A stretch of DNA of 32,434 bases from Oxalobacteraceae bacterium (GTDB taxonomy: Bacteria > Pseudomonadota > Gammaproteobacteria > Burkholderiales > Burkholderiaceae_D), in NCBI GenBank assembly GCA_021298555.1, contig JAJTGE010000037.1, positions 1 to 32,434 of the forward strand, in the 5' to 3' direction. Of the stretch, positions 17,940-28,155 are shown piece after piece. The notes under the pieces were generated by a model that was not told the origin of the DNA, did no database searches, and worked only from the letters and a program-made list of their open reading frames with translations. The number at the start of each line of letters is the position of its first letter. Position 1 is the first letter of the stretch. The translations under genes and the position numbers were made by a program.

Positions 17940-18249
17940 AGTCCACCTTTGAAATAAACCAGTACCCTTAGTTCGAATACACCGATCGCGAGGTACAGCA
18001 TTCTTTTCATTACGATATGCGACCTGCGTAAAGCGTGAATGATCGAGGATGGTGTTTTTTACACGGCACGCAGTAAAGCTCGTACCAGCCATAAGCTTGA
18101 CTTACCAGAGAGCGCTAGGTTCAGTAGCTGATATCAAGTTCTGCGCAATAGCAAACGCAAAAGTGTCTTGATAATCTCAGCATATGAAAAAAATGAAGGT
18201 GCTAGAGTTTATTACGTCGTGATAACGATGTCGTTTTGATGATGGGTAT

Positions 18250-19245
18250 TTAGATAACTTCACTTAACACTGAGTCCAAAGCTCTCAGTAATAGATCAGA
18301 TTTACCACTGGCAAGCTCTTTAGAATCGGATAAACGCTGACGAAAAATACGAGCACCAGGTAATCCTGCTACTAGTCCTAGCATGTGGCGTGTCATGGTA
18401 TTCAAACGCGGGCCGCCTGCTGCTAGTTGGGAGTCTATATACGGCAACATGGCATGGATAATCTCAGCACGCGTGCGCGGTGTTGCAGTATCACCGTAAT
18501 ACCGAGCATCAAATGCAGCCATCAAGTAGGGGTGATGGTAGGCTTGACGGCCCAGCATTACGCCATCAAGGTGCTGCAGATGTTCATCAATTTCACTGAG
18601 CTCTTTAATGCCACCATTAATGATAATTTCTAGCTCAGGGAAATCTTTTTTTAATTGATATGCCCACTCATATCGTAGTGGAGGAATTTCACGGTTCTCT
18701 TTTGGACTAAGACCTTTAAGCACCGCGTTGCGCGCATGAACAATAAATGTTTTACAACCCGCTTGCGCCACAATTCCTACAAAGTCACGCACAAAATCAT
18801 AAGAATCAATTTCATCGATACCTATCCTATGCTTGACGGTTACATCGATACTGACGGCATCGCGCATCGCTTTTACGCAATCTGCCACAAGAGACGGCTC
18901 AGCCATTAAGCACGCACCAAACGCACCGCGCTGCACTCGCTCTGATGGGCAGCCGCAATTTAAATTGATTTCATCGTATCCCCACTGCTCACCTAATTTA
19001 GCACTTTGTGCTAAGTCATCAGGCTCACTGCCACCTAATTGCAATGCAACGGGATGCTCTTGTTCATTGAAATTCAAATGCCTTGCCTTGTCGCCATGAA
19101 TAATGGCGCCTGTTGTAACCATCTCGGTATACAACCAGGTATGCCGAGTTATCTGGCGATGAAACATACGGCAATGACGATCAGTCCAATCCATCATTGG
19201 AGCAACCGAAAGTCGGCGCGGCGGCAGTGTAGTTGTACGATTCAC
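18250..19245 (-). CDS. dusA: tRNA-dihydrouridine synthase A
   Basis: FMN-dependent enzyme that reduces uridines in the D-loop of tRNA. The 331-residue TIM-barrel protein has VAPMMDWTDRHCR at the FMN site, NLNCGCPSERVQRGAFGACLM with the catalytic cysteine (Cys99) and the DusA-specific continuation, and KHRIGIDEIDSY. The start is a GTG at 19245, just before the conserved N-terminus; I see no good ribosome binding site and no better start. It is monocistronic by appearance; the 157 bases between it and the sigma-54 activator hold nothing recognisable. Confidence 0.95.
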   Translation of the reverse strand: MNRTTTLPPRRLSVAPMMDWTDRHCRMFHRQITRHTWLYTEMVTTGAIIHGDKARHLNFNEQEHPVALQLGGSEPDDLAQSAKLGEQWGYDEINLNCGCPSERVQRGAFGACLMAEPSLVADCVKAMRDAVSIDVTVKHRIGIDEIDSYDFVRDFVGIVAQAGCKTFIVHARNAVLKGLSPKENREIPPLRYEWAYQLKKDFPELEIIINGGIKELSEIDEHLQHLDGVMLGRQAYHHPYLMAAFDARYYGDTATPRTRAEIIHAMLPYIDSQLAAGGPRLNTMTRHMLGLVAGLPGARIFRQRLSDSKELASGKSDLLLRALDSVLSEVI

Positions 19246-19390
19246 AGGTCAGGGAGATGCTAATTAATTGCGTATTTTAAAGCGAGCCAGCATTGCTATA
19301 CGACGCGTTGACATGCAAATAAAAAGCTCAGCGTCGGTCCATTAATCGAGAACCATCTGGTTATTTAATCAGTGCTTCCTATGCTATTTG

Positions 19391-19416
19391 GTGCAATGCG
19401 TCAGGCTGCATTGTAC
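19391..19416. repeat. Imperfect inverted repeat upstream of the aminotransferase
   Basis: GTGCAATGC (19391-19399) and GCATTGTAC (19408-19416) form 9-bp arms with one mismatch and an 8-base centre, 65 bases before the aminotransferase start. It could be an operator or a leader hairpin. No clear promoter was found in 19246-19480. Confidence 0.3.
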
Positions 19417-19480
19417 CGGTGGTGGGGTACCTTGGTAATTTGCAGTAAAGTGATGGCACTTTGCAAGCGGAGACCGCACC

Positions 19481-20797
19481 ATGCCCATCGATACTACTCA
19501 CTACTGGATGCCTTTTACCGCCAATCGGCAATTTAAAGCGCGTCCACGCTTAATGAAAGCTGCCTCAGGTATGTATTACACCGCCGAGGATGATCGTCAA
19601 ATTCTTGATGGAACCGCCGGACTTTGGTGTGTCAACGCAGGTCATGCACATCCTCGAATTACAGACGCCATTAGTGAGCAAACACACACTCTGGATTTTG
19701 CTCCGCCTTTTCAAATGGGTCATGCAAAAGCTTTTGAAGCTGCCAGTGCCTTAGCTCACATGGCACCCGCAGAATTGAACCGTGTTTTTTTCTGTAACAG
19801 TGGCTCTGAGGCAGTCGATACGGCATTGAAAATGGTACTTGCCTATCATCGTTTGAGAGGCGATGGACTGCGCACAAAACTCATCGGTCGTGAACGTGGT
19901 TATCACGGCGTAGGATTTGGGGGTATTGCCGTTGGTGGTATTGCCGGCAACCGTAAACATTTTGGCTCGGCATTATCTTCGGTTGATCATTTGCGTCATC
20001 CATTGGATATTTCTCGCAATGCTTTTTCACATGGCCTTCCATTACACGGTGCTGAGCTTGCTGATGAATTTGAACAGCGACTAGTCGCACTACATGATCC
20101 TGCCACGGTAGCGGCATTAATTATCGAACCCGTACAAGGTTCTACTGGTGTCATCATTCCACCTAAAGGCTATTTAGAAAAACTACGCGCTATCTGCGAC
20201 AAATACGGCATCTTGCTAATTTTCGACGAGGTCATCACGGGCTTTGGGCGATTAGGCACGGCTTTCGCTGCTGATTATTTTGGTGTTATTCCAGATCTGA
20301 TCTGCTGCGCCAAAGGCCTAACTAATGCCACCGTTCCTATGGGTGCGGTGATTGCCAGACAATCGATACATGATATTTTCATGGAGAAGTCCCCCGAGAA
20401 TGGCATCGAGTTTTATCACGGTTACACTTACAGTGGTCACCCGTTAGCTTGTGCTGCTGCTATAGCGACTATGCAGGTTTATCGGGATGAAAAATTATTT
20501 GATCGTGCTGCGAGCATGTCGGCTGCGTTCGAACAAGCCGCCCATAGCTTGAAAGGCCTGCCGCATGTAAAAGATATACGTAATCTGGGACTGGTGTGCG
20601 GCATAGAACTGGAACCCATTCCTGGCAAACCAACGGCACGCGCCTATGAAGTTTTTGAGCGCTGTTTTTGGGAGAAAAATTTATTAATACGAACCACGGG
20701 TGACATTATCGCGCTCTCACCACCGCTAATCATTACTCAAGAGCAGATAGATACGCTGTTTGGTACCTTGGCTGATGTTCTGAAATCCATGAAATGA
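19481..20797 (+). CDS. Omega-amino acid:pyruvate aminotransferase (class III)
   Basis: PLP-dependent class III transaminase of 438 residues, close to beta-alanine/omega-amino acid:pyruvate aminotransferases. NSGSEAVDTALK binds the cofactor phosphate (107-118), RGYHGVGFGG follows, Asp249 in LLIFDEVITGFGR contacts the pyridine nitrogen, and Lys278 in CCAKGLTNATVPMG is the Schiff-base lysine. GCGGAGA precedes the ATG. The amine donor cannot be read from sequence; beta-alanine, beta-aminoisobutyrate or polyamine-derived amines are possible. It is monocistronic and ends at a shared terminator. Confidence 0.92.
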   Translation: MPIDTTHYWMPFTANRQFKARPRLMKAASGMYYTAEDDRQILDGTAGLWCVNAGHAHPRITDAISEQTHTLDFAPPFQMGHAKAFEAASALAHMAPAELNRVFFCNSGSEAVDTALKMVLAYHRLRGDGLRTKLIGRERGYHGVGFGGIAVGGIAGNRKHFGSALSSVDHLRHPLDISRNAFSHGLPLHGAELADEFEQRLVALHDPATVAALIIEPVQGSTGVIIPPKGYLEKLRAICDKYGILLIFDEVITGFGRLGTAFAADYFGVIPDLICCAKGLTNATVPMGAVIARQSIHDIFMEKSPENGIEFYHGYTYSGHPLACAAAIATMQVYRDEKLFDRAASMSAAFEQAAHSLKGLPHVKDIRNLGLVCGIELEPIPGKPTARAYEVFERCFWEKNLLIRTTGDIIALSPPLIITQEQIDTLFGTLADVLKSMK

Positions 20798-20831
20798 ATA
20801 TTTAACAGCCTATAGCTAGGGACCCAGCAAT

Positions 20832-20857
20832 AAAAAAGCGCCCACAGGCGCTTTTTT
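20832..20857. terminator. Bidirectional Rho-independent terminator
   Basis: AAAAAAGCGCC (20832-20842), loop CACA, GGCGCTTTTTT (20847-20857). The A- and T-tracts flank the GC stem symmetrically, so it serves both the plus-strand aminotransferase and the minus-strand typA. Confidence 0.92.
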
Positions 20858-20875
20858 ATTTTACGTTGAGGGCGA

Positions 20876-22711
20876 TCACGCTGCTTCGCGCGATGCCTTT
20901 TTACGCTCATGCTCTTTCAAAAAACGTTTACGCAAACGTATGCTTTTAGGAGTAATTTCAACCAGCTCGTCGTCTTCAATAAACTCAACGGCGTATTCCA
21001 ACGTCAGATCAATCGGCGGAACTAAACGAACTGCTTCATCAGTACCCGATGCACGCACGTTCGTGAGCTGTTTGCCCTTGATCGGGTTAACCACCAAATC
21101 ATTGTCGCGTGAATGTATGCCTATGATCATGCCTTCGTATACTGGGTCATTGTGAACAACGAACATACGGCCGCGTTCCTGCAATTTCCACAATGCATAC
21201 GCAACAGCAGCGCCATCGTCTTGCGAAACCAGCACGCCATTGCGACGACCCGCCAGCTCACCCTTCGTAGGATCAACCAAACCATACGCATCAAACACAT
21301 GGCTCATCAAGCCAGTACCGCGAGTAAGCGTCATGAACTCACCCTGAAAACCGATGAGCCCACGAGCTGGCACACGGTATTCAAGACGTACACGACCTTT
21401 ACCATCGGGTTGCATATCTTGTAGGTCAGCACGGCGGCGACCGAGTTCTTCCATCACACCGCCCTGATGAATTTCTTCCACATCAACGGTAAGATTTTCA
21501 AACGGCTCATGACGCACACCGTCAATCATCTTGAAGACGACTCGAGGGCGCGATACGGCCAACTCATATCCTTCACGACGCATATTTTCGAGCAAGATCG
21601 TTAAGTGCAATTCACCGCGGCCTGATACTTCGAATATCGTATCGTCATCGGTCGGTGACACACGCAATGCAACGTTGGCCTTGAGCTCACGATCCAAACG
21701 TTCGCGCAGCTGACGACTGGTGATGAACTTGCCTTCACGACCTGCCAGAGGCGAGGTATTCACCATGAAATTCATAGTCAGGGTCGGCTCATCTACGGTC
21801 AGCATAGGCAACGCATCTGGCGTATCAGGCGCACAAACGGTGGTGCCTATACCCAAATCTTCTATGCCGTTGATGAGCACAATGTCACCCGCCCAAGCCT
21901 CAGTAACTACTTCGCGTTCCAGGCCTCTGAATTTCAATACTTGATTGATACGTGCTTTAACCGGTGTGGAATCCGGGCCATTCATGATGATCACATCTTG
22001 CAATGCTTTGACACGACCACGGCTGATGCGTCCTATGCCTATTTTGCCGACGTAAGACGAATAGTCGAGTGACGAAATTTGCAGCTGCAATGGACCGTCC
22101 GGATCATCATCGCGAACAGGCACGTGCCGCAAAACCGCGTCAAACAAGGGATCCATATCGCCATCGCGCACATCCGATTCCAAGCTCGCATAGCCATTCA
22201 ATGCTGAGGCATACACCACTGGAAAATCGAGCTGTTCTTCGGTAGCGCCCAGCTTGTCAAAGAGTTCGAACGTGGCATTAATTACCCACTCAGGGCGCGC
22301 GCCGGGGCGATCAATTTTATTGACAACAACGATAGGCTTTAAACCTAAAGCAAGTGCCTTGCGGGTTACAAATCGCGTCTGCGGCATTGGGCCTTCGACG
22401 GCATCAACCAATAGCAAAACCGAATCCACCATCGATAGCACTCGCTCTACCTCGCCACCAAAATCGGCGTGACCCGGAGTATCGACGATATTGATATGCG
22501 TGCCTTTGTATTCCACAGCGCAGTTTTTAGCGAGAATCGTAATACCACGCTCTTTTTCAAGATCGTTGGAATCCATAACGCGTGTATCTACCTGCTGGTT
22601 TTCTCGGAAGGTGCCTGACTGGCGAAGCAGCTGGTCAACAAGGGTAGTTTTACCGTGGTCAACGTGGGCAATGATGGCGATGTTGCGCAATGCGCGGTCG
22701 GTACTTGACAT
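20876..22711 (-). CDS. typA: Ribosome-associated GTPase TypA/BipA
   Basis: Translational GTPase of 611 residues, related to EF-G, that acts in 50S assembly and in stress and cold adaptation. G1 is AHVDHGKTT (15-23), G2 lies in RGITI, G3 is [15 protein letters not shown]4 is [10 protein letters not shown], and the BipA-specific C-terminal domain includes [16 protein letters not shown]. The start ATG at 22711 sits right before the conserved N-terminus; the ribosome binding site is weak. The 228-base gap to the next gene shows no clear element other than a short AAAAGT/ACTTTT hairpin. Confidence 0.96.
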   Translation of the reverse strand: MSSTDRALRNIAIIAHVDHGKTTLVDQLLRQSGTFRENQQVDTRVMDSNDLEKERGITILAKNCAVEYKGTHINIVDTPGHADFGGEVERVLSMVDSVLLLVDAVEGPMPQTRFVTRKALALGLKPIVVVNKIDRPGARPEWVINATFELFDKLGATEEQLDFPVVYASALNGYASLESDVRDGDMDPLFDAVLRHVPVRDDDPDGPLQLQISSLDYSSYVGKIGIGRISRGRVKALQDVIIMNGPDSTPVKARINQVLKFRGLEREVVTEAWAGDIVLINGIEDLGIGTTVCAPDTPDALPMLTVDEPTLTMNFMVNTSPLAGREGKFITSRQLRERLDRELKANVALRVSPTDDDTIFEVSGRGELHLTILLENMRREGYELAVSRPRVVFKMIDGVRHEPFENLTVDVEEIHQGGVMEELGRRRADLQDMQPDGKGRVRLEYRVPARGLIGFQGEFMTLTRGTGLMSHVFDAYGLVDPTKGELAGRRNGVLVSQDDGAAVAYALWKLQERGRMFVVHNDPVYEGMIIGIHSRDNDLVVNPIKGKQLTNVRASGTDEAVRLVPPIDLTLEYAVEFIEDDELVEITPKSIRLRKRFLKEHERKKASREAA

Positions 22712-22940
22712 GTGGAAACTTGGATGGTCTGAGGGAAACCCAAGATTTTATCATCTTTCTGTGTCAAAACAGTGAAATTCCTTGAATTTTCAATGAGTTG
22801 CACCCCAGATTGATCACCTCACCCCGCGGAACTAATGATGCTAAAAAGTTACTACTTTTCGGTAAGTCGCCGCAAAAGCCAAGAAAACAAAGGTTTTGAC
22901 GACTTGGTTAATCCGTTGATCTGATGAAAGCTCATTACTG

Positions 22941-23999
22941 ATGAAAACACTACCCTCACACATTCGGCTTGATAACCAGTTTAGTATTCAAAAATTGGAA
23001 GATTTTCTGAAATCAAATGATCCCAATGAGTCTAAGGCCATCTTCGCTGGAAAAAATACTCTCGGCGTTATGCTTTTGCATCGCTTGCCCACACAGTCGG
23101 ACAACAAACTAGCACGCCTAGGTTATTTCCTTCGATTTGGCTCTGAACGAAATCAAGTTCGGCAAGAAATCAAGAGCTTTCTAAAAGATAAGGGTATCGA
23201 GTTGACCGCCGATATACGCAAAGCTTTACCTAGTCGTTTCAGCGCTGGTAGTGCAAAGGGTCTAATGGATGCCTTAAAAAGAGCGTCGGTCAAGGAGGAA
23301 TTTGTAATTAGCAGTTTCGGGAGCACCTTAGAAAATTTGGATTGGAACACGCTAAAAGATGCAAAAAGCCTTAGCCGAGAGAATTCTTTAGGTATGACCG
23401 CACCCGCGCGCGTTAATGAATTAAATTTTTCTGCACAGGCAAAAACCATAGCCAACGATGTGAAAGACCAAGTAAAAGCAGTACTCGACCAAGGTCATGA
23501 TAAAGATCTCGCCATGGTGGCGGGCTACAACGCACTGATTAAACAGGTGAAAGAAATAGAAATTAATCCTTCATTTTCAAACGTTGTGAAAGGAATGCAC
23601 AGAGAGGTCGATAGGGTGATGGCAGAAAAGCTTAATAATACGCCTGCCGATAAACACCAAGCAATCAAGGAGTTCGGCGAAACCTGCAAAAAAAATATTA
23701 TCCCTTCACTGGTGTTACGTACGCTAGTCTCAGCACTGTTTAATGAATTAGCTGCAGAACGAAAAAATGAGCCCAAAGCCGATGGCTCGGAGACACTGCT
23801 GAGCAAGGGGGTCGACGTGGTTCAATTCACTCAACAGCTACAGAAACAACTCAATGAAGAGGCTAATGGGAAACCCATGACGGACAAGAAAACTAATGCT
23901 AAGGAGGCATTTCCGGAATTCTCTAAGCTCGTTGCTAAATACAATACTGAGCTAAGTCTGACAAACGCGATCGAGGCTAAAATATTTTCGTCATCGTGA
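22941..23999 (+). CDS. Unrecognised soluble, helix-rich protein (orphan)
   Basis: 352 residues. I recognise no domain, signal peptide or transmembrane helix. The protein is polar and probably mostly alpha-helical, rich in Lys, Asn, Glu and Ser. It has LARLGYFLRFGSERNQVRQE near residue 58, a central helical part (IANDVKDQVKAVLDQGHDKD) and a C-terminal charged part (FTQQLQKQLNEEANGKP). It stands alone on the plus strand between typA and truB and meets the truB stop three bases away. Reading frame and length make a real gene likely, although no ribosome binding site stands out. A secreted effector-like protein is possible but unsupported. Confidence 0.65.
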   Translation: MKTLPSHIRLDNQFSIQKLEDFLKSNDPNESKAIFAGKNTLGVMLLHRLPTQSDNKLARLGYFLRFGSERNQVRQEIKSFLKDKGIELTADIRKALPSRFSAGSAKGLMDALKRASVKEEFVISSFGSTLENLDWNTLKDAKSLSRENSLGMTAPARVNELNFSAQAKTIANDVKDQVKAVLDQGHDKDLAMVAGYNALIKQVKEIEINPSFSNVVKGMHREVDRVMAEKLNNTPADKHQAIKEFGETCKKNIIPSLVLRTLVSALFNELAAERKNEPKADGSETLLSKGVDVVQFTQQLQKQLNEEANGKPMTDKKTNAKEAFPEFSKLVAKYNTELSLTNAIEAKIFSSS

Positions 24000-24002
24000 G
24001 GA

Positions 24003-24941
24003 TTAAATCGCTGATACAGACACCAATCGCTGTGGCGAGAGCACTCCACGCACATCAAGCAGTGCTACGCCTAGCAAGGCTGCATCTACGGCACGATACA
24101 CACGAACAAGTACCGTTGTTTCATCTGTTGATTGCACGCCTACACACACGACGCCGGGTATGCGCTGACCATGCATAAACCGCTGGGCAAGTTCCTCAGT
24201 CAAACGAAGTTCAGGTAGATCCGCAAGTAATGCATCCACCGGCAATAGGGACTGCATGCGTGCTACATCAGTTAACGCGGTGAAGCTGGGAAGGCTGATA
24301 GATTGCAGCAAGTCCAAGGTTCCCACGCTGGTTCGGCGCAATGCTGTCAGATGTGCACCGCAACCCAAGGCATGGCCTATGTCTTCTCCCAGCACGCGTA
24401 TGTAGGTGCCCTTGCTACAACGCACTCTAATCTTCACATCAGGTGATGCGAATTCTAGTAATTCGAGTTCGTAAATAACGATCTCACGCGCCTCACGCTC
24501 AAGCACCACACCTTCACGTGCGTATTCATAGAGTGGCTTGCCATCGCGCTTTAACGCGGAATGCATAGGTGGTATCTGTGTAATGGCTCCGCGAAATTGT
24601 TGAAGTACTTTTTCTATCTGCTCGCGCGTTACAGCTACGGTTTTAGTCTCGGTGATGTCACCCTCGGTATCGGCCGTCGTAGTGGTAACGCCCAAATGCA
24701 CAGTGGCTACATAGGTTTTGTCGGCATTCAACAAGTCTTGCGCAAACTTGGTGGCTTCACCAAAACACAAAGGGAGTAGACCTGTAGCAAATGGATCGAG
24801 AGTTCCGGTATGACCTGCTTTTTCAGCATTTAATAAACGCTTGGCCACACTCAGTGCTTGAGTGCTCGATAGTCCTTCAGGTTTATCCAGCAGCAGTACG
24901 CCATGCACAGGTACACGCTTACTTTTTACAAGGCGATTCAT
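24003..24941 (-). CDS. truB: tRNA pseudouridine-55 synthase
   Basis: Makes pseudouridine at position 55 in the T-loop of tRNAs. The 312-residue protein has LLLDKPEGLSST (17-28), GHTGTLDPFATGLLP with catalytic Asp49, the substrate-binding RCSKGTYIRVLGEDIG, and a short PUA-like C-terminal domain. It follows rbfA after 14 bases. In many gammaproteobacteria rpsO and pnp follow truB; here the next gene is the convergent orphan instead. Confidence 0.95.
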   Translation of the reverse strand: MNRLVKSKRVPVHGVLLLDKPEGLSSTQALSVAKRLLNAEKAGHTGTLDPFATGLLPLCFGEATKFAQDLLNADKTYVATVHLGVTTTTADTEGDITETKTVAVTREQIEKVLQQFRGAITQIPPMHSALKRDGKPLYEYAREGVVLEREAREIVIYELELLEFASPDVKIRVRCSKGTYIRVLGEDIGHALGCGAHLTALRRTSVGTLDLLQSISLPSFTALTDVARMQSLLPVDALLADLPELRLTEELAQRFMHGQRIPGVVCVGVQSTDETTVLVRVYRAVDAALLGVALLDVRGVLSPQRLVSVSAI

Positions 24942-24955
24942 AGCGAGGGATGTTG

Positions 24956-25345
24956 CTACTGCTCGTCTGCGTCTTTTGCTCGGGTAGCATTGGCTTCTTC
25001 GATTAGCTTGGAAAGCGCTGCACCGCGAGATGTGGAGGTATCGTGAACAAAGTGTAGTTCAGGCAGGGTATGTATGGAGAGTCGTTTGCCGAGTTGAACG
25101 CGCAAAAATCCTGAGGCTTTTTTTAATCCGATGAGTGTATTTTGAACTGATGTTGGGTCATCTATCAGTGTAGTGAAGAACACTTTGGCATGTGCATAAT
25201 CTGGTGTCAGTTGAACTTCACTCAGCGTAACCATACCGACGCGGGGATCTTTGACTTCCATCGCAATCAACTCGGCGAGATCACGCTGAATTTGATCGGC
25301 TACGCGCAGGCCGCGGGCGGGGATGGATTTGCTATGTTTGGCCAT
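24956..25345 (-). CDS. rbfA: Ribosome-binding factor A
   Basis: Assembly factor that binds the 30S subunit and aids 16S rRNA 5' end maturation. The 129-residue KH-like protein shows [33 protein letters not shown] and the [17 protein letters not shown] segment typical of RbfA. It lies between infB and truB in the conserved order. No good ribosome binding site precedes the ATG at 25345. Confidence 0.95.
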   Translation of the reverse strand: MAKHSKSIPARGLRVADQIQRDLAELIAMEVKDPRVGMVTLSEVQLTPDYAHAKVFFTTLIDDPTSVQNTLIGLKKASGFLRVQLGKRLSIHTLPELHFVHDTSTSRGAALSKLIEEANATRAKDADEQ

Positions 25346-25361
25346 GGATAGAGAGTGCTAC

Positions 25362-25387
25362 GTCATCCCGATACATACCGGGATGAC
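25362..25387. repeat. Intergenic palindrome between infB and rbfA
   Basis: GTCATCCCG (25362-25370) and CGGGATGAC (25379-25387) form a perfect 9-bp stem around an 8-base loop. There is no T-run, so it is not a terminator. Its make-up (GTCATCCCG/CGGGATGAC) is like REP-type intergenic palindromes of other Proteobacteria. It may stabilise or process the mRNA between the two genes. Confidence 0.5.
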
Positions 25388-25400
25388 ACGCACATTTTCA

Positions 25401-28106
25401 TTACAGCGAACGAGCGACTTCCTGAACTTCGAAGACCTCAAGCTGATCACCTTCTTTGATGTCGTTATAGTTTTTGAGTGACAAACCGCACTCAAAACCA
25501 GATTTGACTTCCTTTGCATCGTCTTTGAAGCGCTTGAGCGAATCAAGTTCACCTGTCCAAATGACGACGTTATCGCGCAGTAAACGAACATGAGCGCCGC
25601 GCTTAACTAAACCTTCAAGTACGTAACAGCCCGCAATCGCACCCACTTTGCTGACCATGAAGACCTGACGAATTTCAACCAGACCCAACGCATGTTCGCG
25701 CTTCTCTGGCGAGAGCATGCCACTCATAGCAGCTTTGATCTCATCGATCGCATCGTAAATGATGTTGTAGTAGCGAATATCGATGCCGCTGGATTCGGCC
25801 AATTTACGCGCAGAGGCATCGGCACGAACATTAAAGCCTATGATGACTGCCTTGGATGCCAATGCCAGGTTGACATCAGATTCACTAATGCCACCAACTG
25901 CAGCATGCACGACTTGTACACGCACTTCGGAGGTCGATAGTTTTTGCATCGATGCGACCAATGCTTCTTGCGAACCTTGGACATCGGCTTTGATAATCAA
26001 TGCCAGATTTTTGACTTCGCCTTCGGTCATTTGCTCGAACATATTTTCGAGCTTTGCGGCTTGTTGCTTGGCCAGCTTCACATCACGATATTTACCTTGT
26101 CTAAACAAAGCAATCTCGCGGGCTTTACGTTCATCCGCTAACACCATGACTTCTTCACCGGCTGCCGGCACTTCAGTCAGACCCTGTATCTCTACAGGTA
26201 TGGAGGGTCCGGCTTCGGTAATCGGTTTGCCGTTTTCATCGAGCATGGCACGAACACGACCATACGACGATCCAGCCAAGACTATGTCGCCACGCTTTAA
26301 TGTGCCCGACTGAATCATTATGGTCGCAACCGGACCACGGCCCTTGTCGAGCTTGGCTTCAATGACCAAGCCCTTAGCTGGGGTCTCAATGGGTGCCTTG
26401 AGTTCAAGAATTTCTGCTTGCAGCAGTACGTTTTCCAGCAAGGTATCAATGCCCTCGCCAGTTTTGGCTGACACTGCAATAAACGGCGACTCGCCACCGT
26501 ACTCTTCAGGAACAACTTGCTCTGCAATCAGTTCGGTTTTAACGCGATCGGGATTGGAACCGGGTTTGTCGATTTTGTTAATCGCAACCACTAGGGGCAC
26601 ACCCGCTGCTTTAGCATGCGCAATCGCTTCACGCGTTTGCGGCATGACGCCATCATCTGCAGCTACGACCAAAATAACAATGTCGGTAGCTTTTGCACCA
26701 CGCGCACGCATAGCCGTAAATGCTTCGTGACCTGGTGTATCGAGGAAGGTAATCATGCCTCGCGGTGTTTCAACGTGATAAGCACCAATATGCTGAGTAA
26801 TACCACCGGCTTCACCAGAGGCTACTTTTGCTCGTCGTATGTAGTCGAGCAGAGAAGTTTTACCGTGATCAACGTGTCCCATCACCGTGACCACAGGCGC
26901 ACGCGGCAATGTTTCAGCATCTGTATGCTCTACACCAAAATCTAGCAGCGCTTCAGGATCATCCAGTTTGGCAGCATGAGCAAGGTGACCCATTTCTTCT
27001 ACCAGAATCATGGCTGTTTCTTGATCGAGCACTTGATTGATGGTGACCATTTGACCGAGCTTCATCAATTGCTTAATCACCTCAGATGCCTTGACTGCCA
27101 TCTTGTGAGCTAACTCGGCCACTGTAATAGTTTCGGGAACGTGTACTTCACGCACCACTGCTTCGGTAGGCTGCTGAAAATTTGTTTCGCGATCGTCGTT
27201 TTGTGAACTACGACGGCCTTTGGGGCCGGCACGCCATCCATCACGCCCAGCACCCGCTGGAGCACCGCGCGTCTTTAAACCACCTGGGCTACGTTTTTTC
27301 GCTTCATCTTGCCAAGTAGAAGATACGTTTGCAGACTTGATGGATTTCTTCTCACCAGGCTTTTTCTCTTCTTTCTTTTCTACTGGCTTTTTATCGCCTG
27401 GGCGATGCAGCGTGCCCTCTGCACGAACCGGTTCGGGGGCTTTGATAACTTTGCGCGGCGTAGTCATCATGGCTTTGATCTGCGCCACTTCGTCGGCTAC
27501 CGCTTTACGCGCTTCTTCTGCTGCGACAACACGTGCAGAGCTTTCTTGGGCACCGCGCAGTGCAGATTCCTGCACTTCGGCGATTTCACTGGAAACTGCA
27601 GCTTCGGCAGCAGCACTGGCACGAAGTGCTTCTTCTCGCTCGGCTTCGAGTTTTGCCAGACGTTCTTGTTTCTCTAGTAAATCGGCTTCTTGTCGTGCGA
27701 TGAACTCCGCTTGACGACGTGCTTCTTCATCACGACGAGCTTGTTCAGCTTCATCAATAACACTTGTTTTTACAGGCTCGACTTCCTGCACAGGCGCGGC
27801 ATCCTCGCGTTTAACGAAGGTGCGCTTTTTGCGAACTTCAACTTGAATAGTGCGTGATTTACCGCTTGAATCAGCTTGCTTGATTTCAGTGGTTTCCTTG
27901 CGCGTCAGCGTGATTTTCTTTTTTTCTCCATCCGCTGCAGCACCATGAACCTTGCGCAAATGACCGAGCAATTTATCCTTGTCTTCTTTGGATAATTGAT
28001 CATCAGTCGAACTCTTTTCGACGCCCGCGGCTTTGAGTTGCTTTAGAAGCAAATCAGCCGGCATCTTTAGTTCGGTGGCAAATTGGGCTACATTGTTGCT
28101 TGCCAT
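25401..28106 (-). CDS. infB: Translation initiation factor IF-2
   Basis: GTPase that brings initiator tRNA to the 30S subunit. The 901-residue protein has an IF2_N domain at 1-55, a long charged linker with a predicted coiled coil at about 115-215 (alanine, glutamate and arginine rich), a second N-domain ([19 protein letters not shown]) near 323, and the G domain with GHVDHGKT at 410-417, [15 protein letters not shown] and NKIDKPG. Domains II-IV end at [15 protein letters not shown] precedes the ATG at 28106. It lies 49 bases downstream of nusA in the same operon. Confidence 0.97.
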   Translation of the reverse strand: MASNNVAQFATELKMPADLLLKQLKAAGVEKSSTDDQLSKEDKDKLLGHLRKVHGAAADGEKKKITLTRKETTEIKQADSSGKSRTIQVEVRKKRTFVKREDAAPVQEVEPVKTSVIDEAEQARRDEEARRQAEFIARQEADLLEKQERLAKLEAEREEALRASAAAEAAVSSEIAEVQESALRGAQESSARVVAAEEARKAVADEVAQIKAMMTTPRKVIKAPEPVRAEGTLHRPGDKKPVEKKEEKKPGEKKSIKSANVSSTWQDEAKKRSPGGLKTRGAPAGAGRDGWRAGPKGRRSSQNDDRETNFQQPTEAVVREVHVPETITVAELAHKMAVKASEVIKQLMKLGQMVTINQVLDQETAMILVEEMGHLAHAAKLDDPEALLDFGVEHTDAETLPRAPVVTVMGHVDHGKTSLLDYIRRAKVASGEAGGITQHIGAYHVETPRGMITFLDTPGHEAFTAMRARGAKATDIVILVVAADDGVMPQTREAIAHAKAAGVPLVVAINKIDKPGSNPDRVKTELIAEQVVPEEYGGESPFIAVSAKTGEGIDTLLENVLLQAEILELKAPIETPAKGLVIEAKLDKGRGPVATIMIQSGTLKRGDIVLAGSSYGRVRAMLDENGKPITEAGPSIPVEIQGLTEVPAAGEEVMVLADERKAREIALFRQGKYRDVKLAKQQAAKLENMFEQMTEGEVKNLALIIKADVQGSQEALVASMQKLSTSEVRVQVVHAAVGGISESDVNLALASKAVIIGFNVRADASARKLAESSGIDIRYYNIIYDAIDEIKAAMSGMLSPEKREHALGLVEIRQVFMVSKVGAIAGCYVLEGLVKRGAHVRLLRDNVVIWTGELDSLKRFKDDAKEVKSGFECGLSLKNYNDIKEGDQLEVFEVQEVARSL

Positions 28107-28155
28107 TCAGTCCTCTTTTCTAGTCATGCTTTTGGATGGTGTTGGGGGCTGGTGC

